Below, one piece after another: positions 11,679 through 21,343 of a stretch of DNA of 64,000 bases. The notes under the pieces are model-generated. The model did no database searches. It was not told where the DNA came from and was given only the letters and a program-made list of their open reading frames with translations. The stretch is from Rhexocercosporidium sp. MPI-PUGE-AT-0058 (Eukaryota > Ascomycota > Leotiomycetes > Helotiales). Each line of letters begins with the position of its first letter. Position 1 is the first letter of the stretch. The stretch is from assembly GCA_020746875.1 (NCBI GenBank), contig JAGTJL010000007.1, positions 1,736,001-1,800,000 of the forward strand. Direction: 5' to 3'. The translations under genes were made by a program, and so were the position numbers.

Positions 11679-13528
11679 AGAGGAGAGCAAAACAGGGCCG
11701 ATGCGAAAACGGAGCTGGGGAGAAAGATGCGAAGACGAACCACGAAGATGGCGGCTGGGGAAGGAATTCATGATTCGACGTGGGGAATGAACACACTCTT
11801 TGAACTTGTTTTGGTACGACGAGGCAGAGAGCTGCCGATGTCACGCAATTCTTGCATTGAAATGTTACGGCTTGAAAACAATAAGTGCAACGTGTTCCCA
11901 GTGACAGCTGCTTGATCCATGATACATTCGGCGGCCTATGATTACCAGAAATAATATGAAAGCTGAAGTGATGTGCCCGGTAGAGTATCCGTTTGAAGAG
12001 GTAGATCCTAGCTGTAAGAATCCCTGATACATCCTATTCAGCTCGAGAGGTGACGATGGTAGGATACCAACGTGGCGATAACCCAGCCTCATTGTCGTTC
12101 GTGGTTACTCTGGGCTCCACATCAAGAGGCTTTGCCCAAGCGTACTTTGCCCAAGCGTACTTTGACAGCCTCGTGCAGTCTGGCTGACTGGCAGATTAGT
12201 TCATGGTCGCTGTCCACTTTCCAGTCATAAGAGATGGGCCATCAAACTATTCACAGGAGACAAAAGGACGCATCAAAGGTGATCAGAAAACGTGAGGGAG
12301 ATGTGGACGCGTCTGGCAGCGCTCGGTCTCGCTTCAACACCAGCACCCTCTACCTCCCTGGGAAAAAAACCTCCCTAACACCTACATATAATCAAATACG
12401 CGTCTTCCCATCAATCAGCGTAGTCAACTTAGAGTAACAGTGATCATGTCAACATGCATCCCGACTTCTCGCATTAAGATGAACTAACGTTCCGAGTCGA
12501 GGGAGAAGTGGTAGTAGCACTCCCAACACTTCAGGTCACGATTGAAAAGGTTTCGCCCTTTGGCTTTACGCCCTGCTCAATAAATCTGCAAAGGCAGTTG
12601 GGCGGGCGTGAAGTTTTTCCGTTCTTGGGGTATGGATGTTTTTGCTTATTTTTTGTTCCGGCGTTCGTTGTTCTGGGGGAGTGTTGTTTTCGTTTTTGTT
12701 TATGATCATGCGGTTAAGCGACGAAATTTTTTTCCTTTCTCGAGATCTTGGCGAAGGGAAGACACTTCAATCAATCTCACCAGCCCTCGCATCAATTGTT
12801 CCGGGTACATTGGCATGCCCATCTACCGGCTATTGTTTTGGTTTTGAAGATATTCTGATGTTGAAGTGCCGTGTAAGAGTTGTCAAGAATAGATACTTCC
12901 GGGAGACATCGTTCAACGCGATACCTGGGTCTTCATCTGATACCGACAGGCCACCAACAACAATCGCAATCGTTCTCCATTGCGCCGATATAAATCACCG
13001 ATACTGCAAATATTGACCGTGTAGAAAACATTTCGTGATGTGACTTCCGAAGCCCTTGCTGGTATGGTATTTATCTGTATGAAGCCTCAACCTATATACT
13101 TTTGCCTCTTAGTAAGATATGTCCCCTTAGACCAGGCCAAGCGCCTTTTTCTATGACTGGAACTCCGGTTAATATTCTGTCGCACCTTGTACGAGTGAGC
13201 ACTTGATCATAGGATCATGTGTCGATGGAGTGGCCTCGGGTGGGGACTCCTGGTGGACATCTGCCTGTGTTGATTTGTAGAAGGATACACAGACAAGTGG
13301 ATGTGGGAGTCTGGAGGATAGGATATGGTGTTGGGGTCTCTGTTCCTGCCAGATGATCCCACTTCAATGATCTCGACCCAGCTCAGCCATTGCATGGCGA
13401 CCAATGTTCCCGTTTTTGTAAAGCAACGCAGTCTAGGTCAAATCTGATCTCGACCTCCCAGGCCCACGCCTCTACTATATATAGACCATTCTCCAACCCA
13501 TAGATGATAAACCACACACACAGAGCAA
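11679..13528. other. Intergenic, small tandem repeat
   Basis: No gene recognised. A 15-bp unit, CTTTGCCCAAGCGTA, is repeated twice in direct tandem at 12130-12159 and begins a third time. A TATA-like run (CTATATATAG) lies near 13475, but nothing convincing is transcribed from it. Both flanking genes point their 3' ends into this stretch. Confidence 0.4.
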
Positions 13529-14500
13529 TCACATTGTCTTCCCCTCCCTCCCATTCTGCCAATCACTCCCAAACTGATTCCAACCCCCCGCCGGCTCCTC
13601 CAACAACTTCAACTCATGAACCACAAAATCATACGTCCCATCCTCAGGCAGTCTCCCACCACAAACATTCCCTCCCATCGCCACATTCAGAATAATGTTC
13701 CAGTCACTAATCCTGCGCGTTCCAGGCGGTATATCCGCTTTCATAACCACACCCCCATTGATATACCAGACTGCCCTACCACCCTGACCATTCCCCGGCT
13801 GATCCCAAGCAAAGGCCATCACCTGCGGCTGGTGCGCCATAGTAGGGAGCGGTGTATCGACAACACGATGTTTATCCCAATCCTCGCCATTGAAATGTCC
13901 CCAATGCAGACAAGAATGATTGACACTATCCCCGTTCCAGCTCTCAAAGATATCGACCTCGCCGTCATTAGGCCACGCGAATGGTTTCGACGGCAGCAGC
14001 CAGAACGCAGGCCAGATCCCGCCGGCGCACGGCGCGGATAGCACGGCTATGAGACATCCTCGTTGCCGGTCGAGTTTCTGGTGGCTGACGAGCCGCGCGC
14101 TGGTATATTTGTTGTCAGGGGCGGACGTCTGTACGATGCCTCGTAGGACGAGCTTGCCGTCGGGTGTGAAGAAGGAGTTGCGTGGGTCGGAGGTGTAGTT
14201 CTGGGACTCGTTGTTGCCCCAGCCGTGGTCGCCGGTTTCTTGCTCGAAGATGTGTGACACGGGGGTTGAGGGGTTGAAGGCTGCTTGCCAGTATGGCCTT
14301 GGAGGTTGTTGTGAGGAATTGCCTGGTCTTGAACCGTAGGGAATTGGTGGAGGTCCGTAGTTTTGGGGAGGCTGTTGGTATTGATTTGGGTATTGATTTT
14401 GATGTTGTTGTTGGTTTGGAGCTTGGTTCTGATCTGTGAACTCTTTGAATTTGGCTTTGCCCTTATTTAGGAGCCCGTCGAGGTGTTTTTGGAAAGACAT
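13529..14500 (-). CDS. GH16-family beta-glucanase-like protein, no signal peptide
   Basis: Single exon, 323 aa. The GH16 jelly-roll glucanase core starts near residue 70, and the catalytic motif is GEVDIFESWNG (E-x-D-x-x-E, nucleophile and acid/base glutamates) near residue 180. Other family landmarks are GGIWPAFWLLP and SDWNIILNVAMGGN. GH16 enzymes cleave or remodel beta-1,3(4)-glucans. The N-terminus, MSFQKHLDGLLNKGKAKFKE followed by a Gln/Asn/Pro-rich linker, is hydrophilic and has no secretion signal. The enzyme should therefore be intracellular or leave by an unconventional route. A missed upstream signal exon is possible; none was seen. Confidence 0.85.
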   Translation of the reverse strand: MSFQKHLDGLLNKGKAKFKEFTDQNQAPNQQQHQNQYPNQYQQPPQNYGPPPIPYGSRPGNSSQQPPRPYWQAAFNPSTPVSHIFEQETGDHGWGNNESQNYTSDPRNSFFTPDGKLVLRGIVQTSAPDNKYTSARLVSHQKLDRQRGCLIAVLSAPCAGGIWPAFWLLPSKPFAWPNDGEVDIFESWNGDSVNHSCLHWGHFNGEDWDKHRVVDTPLPTMAHQPQVMAFAWDQPGNGQGGRAVWYINGGVVMKADIPPGTRRISDWNIILNVAMGGNVCGGRLPEDGTYDFVVHELKLLEEPAGGWNQFGSDWQNGREGKTM

Positions 14501-14997
14501 CTTTCATTGTGGTTGATTGAAGGTCGTTGTAAATGCTTGGAATTTGGAAAAGTTATGACGCTGCGGGCTTGGAAGCTGTCACCCCGCTCGCTAAATTTGA
14601 CCCCGCTAAGTACCCTTGCTGTTTATTCCAGTGTCCGTACAGTTAGTTCCACGGTAGGCATGCTGTAGATTAGTTGAAGCAATTTATCACGAAACATAAC
14701 GAACAGGAAAAGGGTTGGGAGGTCAAAAGATAAGCATATTCGAAGGCAAGTTCTTCATTAGCTCCCCTCAAAGGCTGTTCATCCGCCACAACTACTATAC
14801 ACCCCCTCGGATCCAGTAAATCCACCATCAAATGTAACACCTATTGGTACAAAAACGTCCTGTGTTGATACAGTGCCTGCGCATGCCAATGCCGCTCGCT
14901 CCATCGGATGCCTCCAAACGCCTCTTCATGTACACATGCTCGCTCAAAATAACACCCGAAGATTCTGTGCACCAAGCCCCAAGTTTAAGCCTCCTGT
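14501..14997. other. Intergenic
   Basis: About 500 bp between the start of the GH16 gene and the 3' end of the SET9 gene, both on the minus strand. It should contain the GH16 promoter. No gene seen. Confidence 0.35.
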
Positions 14998-17085
14998 TCA
15001 CATTGTGGATCTAGCTCTCTTCTTCCGTGGCTTGCTCTTCCCCTTTACTTCCTCGATTACAGCCTCTGGTTGTACGACTTCGCTAACGTCTCGAGACACC
15101 ACTTGGCTTTCTGTCGTGCTTCGATTCTTCTTGCGGATTGCTTTCTCTTCCTGAGGTTTGATGAATCGATGGACAGTCCGATGATCCAAAACTCGCTCCT
15201 CGGTGTCGTGTTTGCCTTCCTTGTCGGTCTTGGGCCACATGTAACCGTAGAGCTTGCTGTGACGCTCGCACCGTGGACAAGAAGAGCGGGTGAAGTATGC
15301 ATTCTGCTGTACAAATGACTCTTCACATATCTTGCAAGTGATCCATGCTGATGTTGGCTCGGCAAGAAGTCGTGATGTGAGGACATAGTCGCCTCGGGTT
15401 CGGACTGGAGGTGGTTCGTCGTCTTCATCGTCATCGGCGGAGTCTGGTTCTTGGGCCTTCCTCTTTCTGTTGTTTCCGCCTCTGGTCTTTTTCGAAGCAT
15501 CGTTTTTCTGCAGGGCCTTTTCTTCCTGTTCGAAAATATCACTGGCAAGGTCTGAAAGAGCCGATGAACTCGAGCTGTCGTCTTGCAGTACAGGATGCTG
15601 CATACTTGTCGATTCACTAACAAGTATGGGCTCTCCCGTTTTGGCTTGCTCTAACAGAGGCTGTTGTCTGACTCTCGTTTTGCGTAATCTTGAGACAGTA
15701 GGACTGATGATTCTTGGAGGGGGCTGTTCAACAATAATCGTATCCTCGTCAACAGATGTGGCGTCGGTACTCGTTTGATTATCAGTCCCTGAGGGTGAAG
15801 CGCTACCTCGTCTGGACCCAGCTGTAGAGCTAGGTGGTGACGGATTGGTGCTCACGCAGGTCGAGATACTGAGACTTGATGGCTCCGACTTTTTGGGGAG
15901 CATGTACCGAGCCTTCTTGGATTTCTTGGATGGCGAGGGCGTTAAGTCTTCTAATCGCTTCCGCTTCAAGGGAGACACGCTTGGCTCGATAGATGGTGAT
16001 TTTCCCAAAGGCGACTCGAGGTTCTTGAACCGTGAGAGTGACCGGGGAGTTGCCTTTGACACAAATGGGCGGATATTGATCTCTGGAGTCATAGATTCAT
16101 CTCTCGAGGAGACTGTGGATTCTCGTCTCCTGCGTCGACGTAAAGTTCGGCCTCCCCCTGTCTCCTCCTCGATCGAAGGTTGAGGCACGAGACTCTTCTC
16201 TTCGTCGGTTTCTCCTCGAGCCCAGCCATTCAAACCTCCATTTTCACACGTCTGGCAGAGACATTCGCAGTTGTCTTCTCCGAAGTAGTTCTCGCCTTTT
16301 GCCAAGTCAGAAAATGTGCTTCCACATGCATCTCATGATTAGCATGACTTACCATATGACACAGTAATCTCGTCTCCAACCTCAATGTCGGTGACAGCCA
16401 TGATATCCATTCCCGCAGTACCAGAAGTCAGGAGTCGGGCATTCGCTCCACAATCGTGGTTTGCAAATCTTGCTGGTCCAAGGAACAGAGATGCCGTCTT
16501 ATTCCGACTGGAAACGACAATACTGAAATCTCGGCGACTCGACTTAATCAACTCTTCCTCCTCCTCGGTCATGATGACTTGAATTCCACACAGATATTTC
16601 ACCACCTCCCCCTTCTTGATGTACCTCCGCGCAGTAACAGCCGCCTCATGAGTGTTGATCGTATATCTGTTGGTGCTCGACACTTCGAAGGGACAGTCCG
16701 GCAAATAGATATTGATATATTTCCGCAAGTGCCGCCGAAAGTCGTCCTTCTCCTTGTCCGTCTTCAAATTTTGCGAGAACTTCTTGAGCGCAGGCTGCTC
16801 TAGAAGCTGTGCCTCGGCCTTTGCGGCATCCTTCTCGACAATCACGCACTTCTGGAGGATATTGGTGACGGCTTCTTCTGTGATACCGCGGGAGGAGTGA
16901 TATGCGTTCTTGTTTTTCCGAATCGTGGTCCAGAAGTATACCTGTCGGAATCAGAAACATGAAGTTCACGGAACAAGGGGGGAACTTACATGGTCTACGA
17001 GAGCATCTGTCAAGATGTCGTCGTAGGCGGCCAATTGCGCGAGCGTAAGACGCTGCTTCTTGGGCGAGGTGGGTCGGGAAGGCAT
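14998..17085 (-). CDS. SET9: Histone-lysine N-methyltransferase SET9 (Suv4-20/KMT5 type)
   Basis: Exons are 17085-16990, 16941-16353 and 16295-14998 (introns 48 and 57 bp), giving 660 aa. The N-terminus ([20 protein letters not shown], then [11 protein letters not shown]) is the helical region specific to Suv4-20 enzymes. The SET domain spans about residues 115-228 with [29 protein letters not shown] (the NHxC core) and DEITVSYG. It is followed by a cysteine cluster, CECLCQTC, that binds zinc. The long C-terminal half is basic and Ser-rich, and ends with another Cys pair set, CKICEESF...CPRCERH, near residue 550. The family methylates histone H4 Lys20. It sits head to head with the uL14m gene across about 0.9 kb. 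Confidence 0.93.
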
Positions 17086-17983
17086 CGCGATACTGAATAT
17101 CAGGTATTCTAGTTCATGCGACACGTCGAAAGGTTGGTGTTGGTGTGCTGAAGGAGCCCTGGGAGGAGACGTAGGAGCCGCGGTATTAGGAGAGGTGAAG
17201 GAGTGACTTCAGCGCAAGAGAAAGTGAATCCGAGAAAGAGGACGTTCAGAAGTTTCCAGTCTACATAGAACGGCGCCTATGGATTTGCGGAAAGGGTGGT
17301 TCTCGTGCTGGTAGTGGAATCCTCCCTTCTCAGCTCAGCAGTCAATAATACTCGTTGCAAGGGGTCAATCGACGACGCTGCATGGGTGGAATAGGAAAAC
17401 GAAGAATGATGGTTAAGAAATCAACAAGTAAAAGGAAATCCTGGGTTGGCTAAAATGTCAGATCCAGTTAAGGTCTAACAATAGAACCGACGGTTACAAT
17501 AACAAGCTGAAATGTTCATGGACAATAGGTAGTAAGTAAGAGAGGGAGGAAAGCGAGCGAGCCATGGCGCGGGAGCGAGCGAGTGTTGACTGCGCTGCCC
17601 TGCCCTTAGCCTTTTTGAGACGGTTGGAAGTAGAGGCAAACAAACAAACACCTCGTAGGTTGAAGCCTGAGATGCCCCCGCCTCTAATTTCGAAGTACTC
17701 GGAATGTTTCGATACATTAGAAATTCAGAAAACACTTCTTTGATTGAAGTCTTGCAAATGTTGATTCAGGTTATCTCTCGTGCCCAAAAAATCGGCAACT
17801 GCCCCGTAGAGAACTACCATGTTGTTTTGCAGCCTGACTCGCCAGGCACCCCATGGCTAGACCCAAAATTATCCCTGGGCGAGGTGCATCCGCAGGAGAG
17901 ATCTTGAAGGTTGATGTTGAAATTGAAGCTTTCCTATACCAGACCAGGCTCGCCACATTCTGCAGCCGTGATATGATCTCACG
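17086..17983. other. Divergent promoter region SET9 / uL14m
   Basis: About 900 bp between two divergently transcribed genes. No gene recognised; it should hold both promoters. The uL14m start codon lies at its right edge. Confidence 0.35.
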
Positions 17984-18054
17984 ATGATTCAATTAAAGGC
18001 AAGCTGACTCCATGTATTTCGCCGCTGTCGGCAATGCGCTGACCTCTCCTCCAG
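17984..18054 (+). other. Five-codon exon followed by a GC-AG intron
   Basis: Exon 1 of the uL14m gene is 15 nt. The following intron (17999-18054) begins GCAAGC and ends CTCCTCCAG. No GT donor gives the conserved protein start. The extended donor AAG/GCAAG matches the rule that GC donors are otherwise near consensus. Confidence 0.75.
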
Positions 18055-18547
18055 ACAATGATGAATTGCATCGACAATTCGGGGGCAGCCGTGGTCGAAT
18101 GTGTCAAGGTCATGCGAATGAAACGACACGCAAAGATTGGTATGTCCCCAATCCCTTTGTGGAAGTGGAAGCATGGCTCATGGAATGACTAGGCGATCGC
18201 GTTATTGTCGTCGTGCAGAAGCAGCGAAACTTCTCGGAGTCTGGACCCGGAGCGAGCGTCTCGACATCGGCCGCCAACAAGGTCCGGAGAGGAGATATCA
18301 GGCATGCCGTTGTGGTGAGGACGGCGAAGAAGCTGCAGCGGCCGGATGGGAGTGTGGTGAAGTTCGACGACAATGCTTGTGTGTTGATCAACAAGGCGGG
18401 AGAGCCAATAGGGACGAGATTGAATGGTGAGTCCTCGTGGCCGATTTTTGATGGATCTGGACTGACAAAGGTACAGGCGTTGTAGGTGTGGAATTGAGGA
18501 AGATGAAGTGGGCGAAGATTTTGTCTCTGGCACCAATGCATTTGTAG
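17984..18547 (+). CDS. MRPL38: Mitochondrial ribosomal protein uL14m (MRPL38 type)
   Basis: Exons are 17984-17998, 18055-18139, 18193-18426 and 18477-18547, giving 134 aa. The first exon encodes only MIQLK and is followed by an intron with a GC donor (GCAAGC...CCAG). The reading then continues [20 protein letters not shown], the conserved start of bacterial-type L14. Later landmarks are [36 protein letters not shown] and WAKILSLAP. uL14m sits on the mitochondrial large subunit at the subunit interface. The usual length is about 120-140 aa, so the gene is complete. The remaining introns are 53 and 50 bp with GT-AG ends. Confidence 0.92.
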
Positions 18548-18759
18548 CAACATATACAGTATAGAGGTCACAGAATCATGTAGCATAAGGCAGGAGAACG
18601 GCGTTTAGACTTCGGTATTGATTGAAAATGTATCAACATTCCACCCTTGCTATGGACTTCCCCGGAGATATAGCCAACTCCATGAGCATTTTGTCTAAGT
18701 ACGCCAGCCCCAAAACTCCGAAAACCATATGAGAGCAACCTACGAATCGCATCTGGGTA

Positions 18760-19469
18760 TCATGAGAAGATGTGACCGCAACCACAGCACACGTAGAAGA
18801 GTTTCTATTACATCAGTTAGCCTAGTGTGTATTATCTCCCTGGGAAGAAAAACCTACCATTCCAGTTTCCGCGGATCTCTGTTGAGATTGAAAGAAGACT
18901 GCATCTTCCGTCTTACACTTGGGGCAAGCCTTGTTGGAGCGAGGAAGCTAGAAAGTGAGAACGACATTAGCAGAAGTCACTGAGATTCCGAGTGCAACAG
19001 AAAGTCCAGTCTTCCAACACCACCACCACACAATCTCCTCAAGCCGCCTAGAGCGCTTCATCCTCTGGGGCATTTTCACTTTCATTTTCAACAATCCTCC
19101 CCTCACAAGTGACGACAGCGCCACATAACAAACAGAGAGGTAAACCCACAGTCGGATCCGATCCAACATCTTGAGTCACACCAGCAGTCTCACCCACGGC
19201 GTTGTTGAGGATGTTTCTAAAGACACAGGAGGAGGTCGCTTCTTCGGAGTATTGGCAGGTTCGGCAGGCGAATTGCAGGCGGTGGGTATCGGGGTCTTCT
19301 TTGGGGTACAGCATGTTGGAACTGGGCATGCATGGGTTAGTATATTATTGTTTGAGGCGACTTGGGGCTTGGGGTGGGGGTAATATCACCATTCGCTGCA
19401 GAACCTGAAGGTGATTTGCTCCATATTCTTCTTGGGCTCGTCGCCGGCGCTGGATGCTGGGGAAGCCAT
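18760..19469 (-). CDS. RPB9: RNA polymerase II subunit RPB9
   Basis: Exons are 19469-19390, 19321-19150, 18947-18858 and 18804-18760, giving 128 aa. The N-terminal zinc ribbon reads [16 protein letters not shown] followed by [12 protein letters not shown]. The linker ends TQDVGSDPT and then [20 protein letters not shown]. The C-terminal ribbon ends [11 protein letters not shown]. All four Cys pairs are present and the length matches RPB9 (about 122 aa in yeast). RPB9 is a small Pol II subunit involved in start selection, fidelity and TFIIS-stimulated cleavage. Intron 2 (18948-19149, 202 bp) is long for this window. The gene is divergent from the PIN1 gene. Confidence 0.93.
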
Positions 19470-20349
19470 TTGCGGGCGGTATGGAGGGGGGCAAACTGGG
19501 GGGGGGAGGGGGGATCTGGTAGATGGAAGTAGGTAGGAGTCGCGACGAGGGTTGTTTGCGACGAAGGGTATGTTATGTGGGCGTGCGATGTTCTCTGGCT
19601 AAGGTAGGCGTGTTTTGAAGTTGAAGTTGAAGTTGAAGTTGTTGAAGTTGAAGCCGAAGTAGAAGTAGAGGTAGAAGTAGAGGTACCAAGAACGAACTCT
19701 TGGGACTTTCGATGCTTCTGGAGCGGGTTGGGAGTTTTAGTTCCAAGACGAGGCGGCGAATGAAGCGCCGACCGACCGACCGACCGACTAGCTAGCCAAC
19801 CTTCTTTCTCCCTTCCCTCCCTAGTCAGTCAGGGCAGTACAGTATACAGTAGTACAGTAACAGGGCGCCACTTGGGATTCACCCCTCCCCTCCCCTCGAA
19901 GGCGCGCGTGACTGGGCCTGGCTGGCTGGTTTTGGGGGGGGGGGAAGGGAAGGGAGAGGAGAGGAGGGGAGGGAGAGCAGAGGAGGGGAGGGAGACGAGA
20001 GGAGGCGCGGGCACATCCCACATCTACATCCACATCCACACACACAGAGACACCAGAGCGGGAGAGGGAGGGACAGGGACAGGGACAAGGACAGGACTAA
20101 GACTGGGACTGAGACTGAGACTGAGACTGAGCTCCCTCCAAGCCCAACCAACAATCCAGTCGCAGTCTTCACCACCACCTACGTACCTACCTACCTACCT
20201 ACATAACAAAGAGCTCTGTACCACCACCTGCAAACATCCTCTGCTCTAGCCCCTTCCTTCCATCGCGGCCAGAATCACGCTCGATACATCCATCCATCCA
20301 TCCCTCCCTCCCTCCCTCTCATCACAACACAAACGTTCCACAGTACAGC
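19470..20349. promoter_or_regulatory. Shared RPB9 / PIN1 promoter region with dense simple repeats
   Basis: 880 bp between divergent start codons, packed with simple repeats: a GTTGAA-type run near 19612-19682, a CGAC run near 19770-19788, GA-rich purine tracts at 19930-20015, a TACC run near 20185-20202 and CCAT/CCTC runs near 20286-20318. Such low-complexity tracts are common in fungal core promoters and leaders. No gene is seen. Confidence 0.5.
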
Positions 20350-21181
20350 ATGGTAGGTCAAGCTCTCGGTGTTGTCGGTCGAGCGCATCCGCCTTCTTTT
20401 GTTTACTTCGGCGTCGGCCCTCTCTCAGCCTCGTTCCCTCCCAACACCACCTTCGACGCATTCAAGCTTGCTATGCTATGCTAACCCCTCGACTCAACCA
20501 GGCCGACGCTGGACTACCCTCCGGCTGGGAAGTCCGCCACTCCAACTCCAAGAACCTCCCATACTACTTCAACGAGTCGCAGAAACAATCACGATGGGAG
20601 CCACCGCCAGGAACCGATACCGAGAAGCTCAAAGCCTACATGGCCGAGCACCACAGCGCCCCCCAGATCACCGCCGACCCTGCACTCAACGGCAATGCCG
20701 GGAACAGCGGCAAGATTCGCGCAAGCCATCTGTTGGTGAAGCACAGGGACAGTCGCCGACCAAGCAGCTGGCGTGAGGTGCGTTGTTGCCCATTCCGCCC
20801 AGCTCTTGGAGCTCAATTGGGCGACGCTGGCAGAAGGCTGCTATGCTGACTGACGCCTTCTAGGCCGAGATTAAACGCACCAAAGAAGATGCGATGAGCA
20901 TCATTCTTGCCCACGAGTCTCGCATCCGTGCCGGTCAATCGTCCCTGGGACAGCTTGCTGTGAGTGAATCCGATTGCAGCAGCGCAAGAAAGATGGGCGA
21001 TCTAGGCTTCTTCGGCAGGGGCGATATGCAGAAGGAGTTTGAAGAGGCTGCCTTCCAGCTCAAACCTGGCGAGATGAGCCATGTGGTTGAGACTGCTTCC
21101 GGACTACACTTGATTGAGAGGTAATTCGTTGCCTGCGATATGACTACGCATGGCTAACAACCCCCTTCTAGGTTGGAATAG
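20350..21181 (+). CDS. PIN1: PIN1/Ess1-type peptidyl-prolyl cis-trans isomerase
   Basis: Best model: exons 20350-20352 (ATG only), 20502-20777, 20864-21120 and 21172-21181, giving 181 aa beginning MADAGLPSGWEVRHSNSKN. The WW domain covers about residues 5-38 with GLPSGWE, NLPYYFN and SRWEPP. The parvulin domain follows from IRASHLLVKH through LGFFGRGDMQKEFEEAAFQL and ends LHLIERLE. A basic residue pair typical of the phosphate-binding loop is seen (HRDSRRPSSW). The enzyme isomerises phospho-Ser/Thr-Pro bonds, in yeast mainly on the Pol II C-terminal domain. An alternative start at 20478 would add MLTPRLNQ without using the first intron, but the ATG-only exon gives the family N-terminus. Confidence 0.9.
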
Positions 21182-21343
21182 GCGCCGGCGACGTGATCAC
21201 ACCATCCAGAGTTTCGTTAAATTGTGCTCATGGGGGGGTTTCTTTTACGGTACTGGGAATCGTATTCTGGCAGGCGGTTCGCATCGAAACTGTATCTTGC
21301 CTAAAAGCGCTTGACTATAAAATCTCGATATATGGTCTATGAA

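Noticed and set aside
12130..12164. Two-copy 15-bp direct tandem repeat as a regulatory element
   Set aside because: Only two full copies and far from any start codon; recorded as a small repeat, not an operator.
19820..20250. Long overlapping frames in the RPB9/PIN1 spacer
   Set aside because: They are translations of purine-rich and GA/CT repeats on both strands, not genes.
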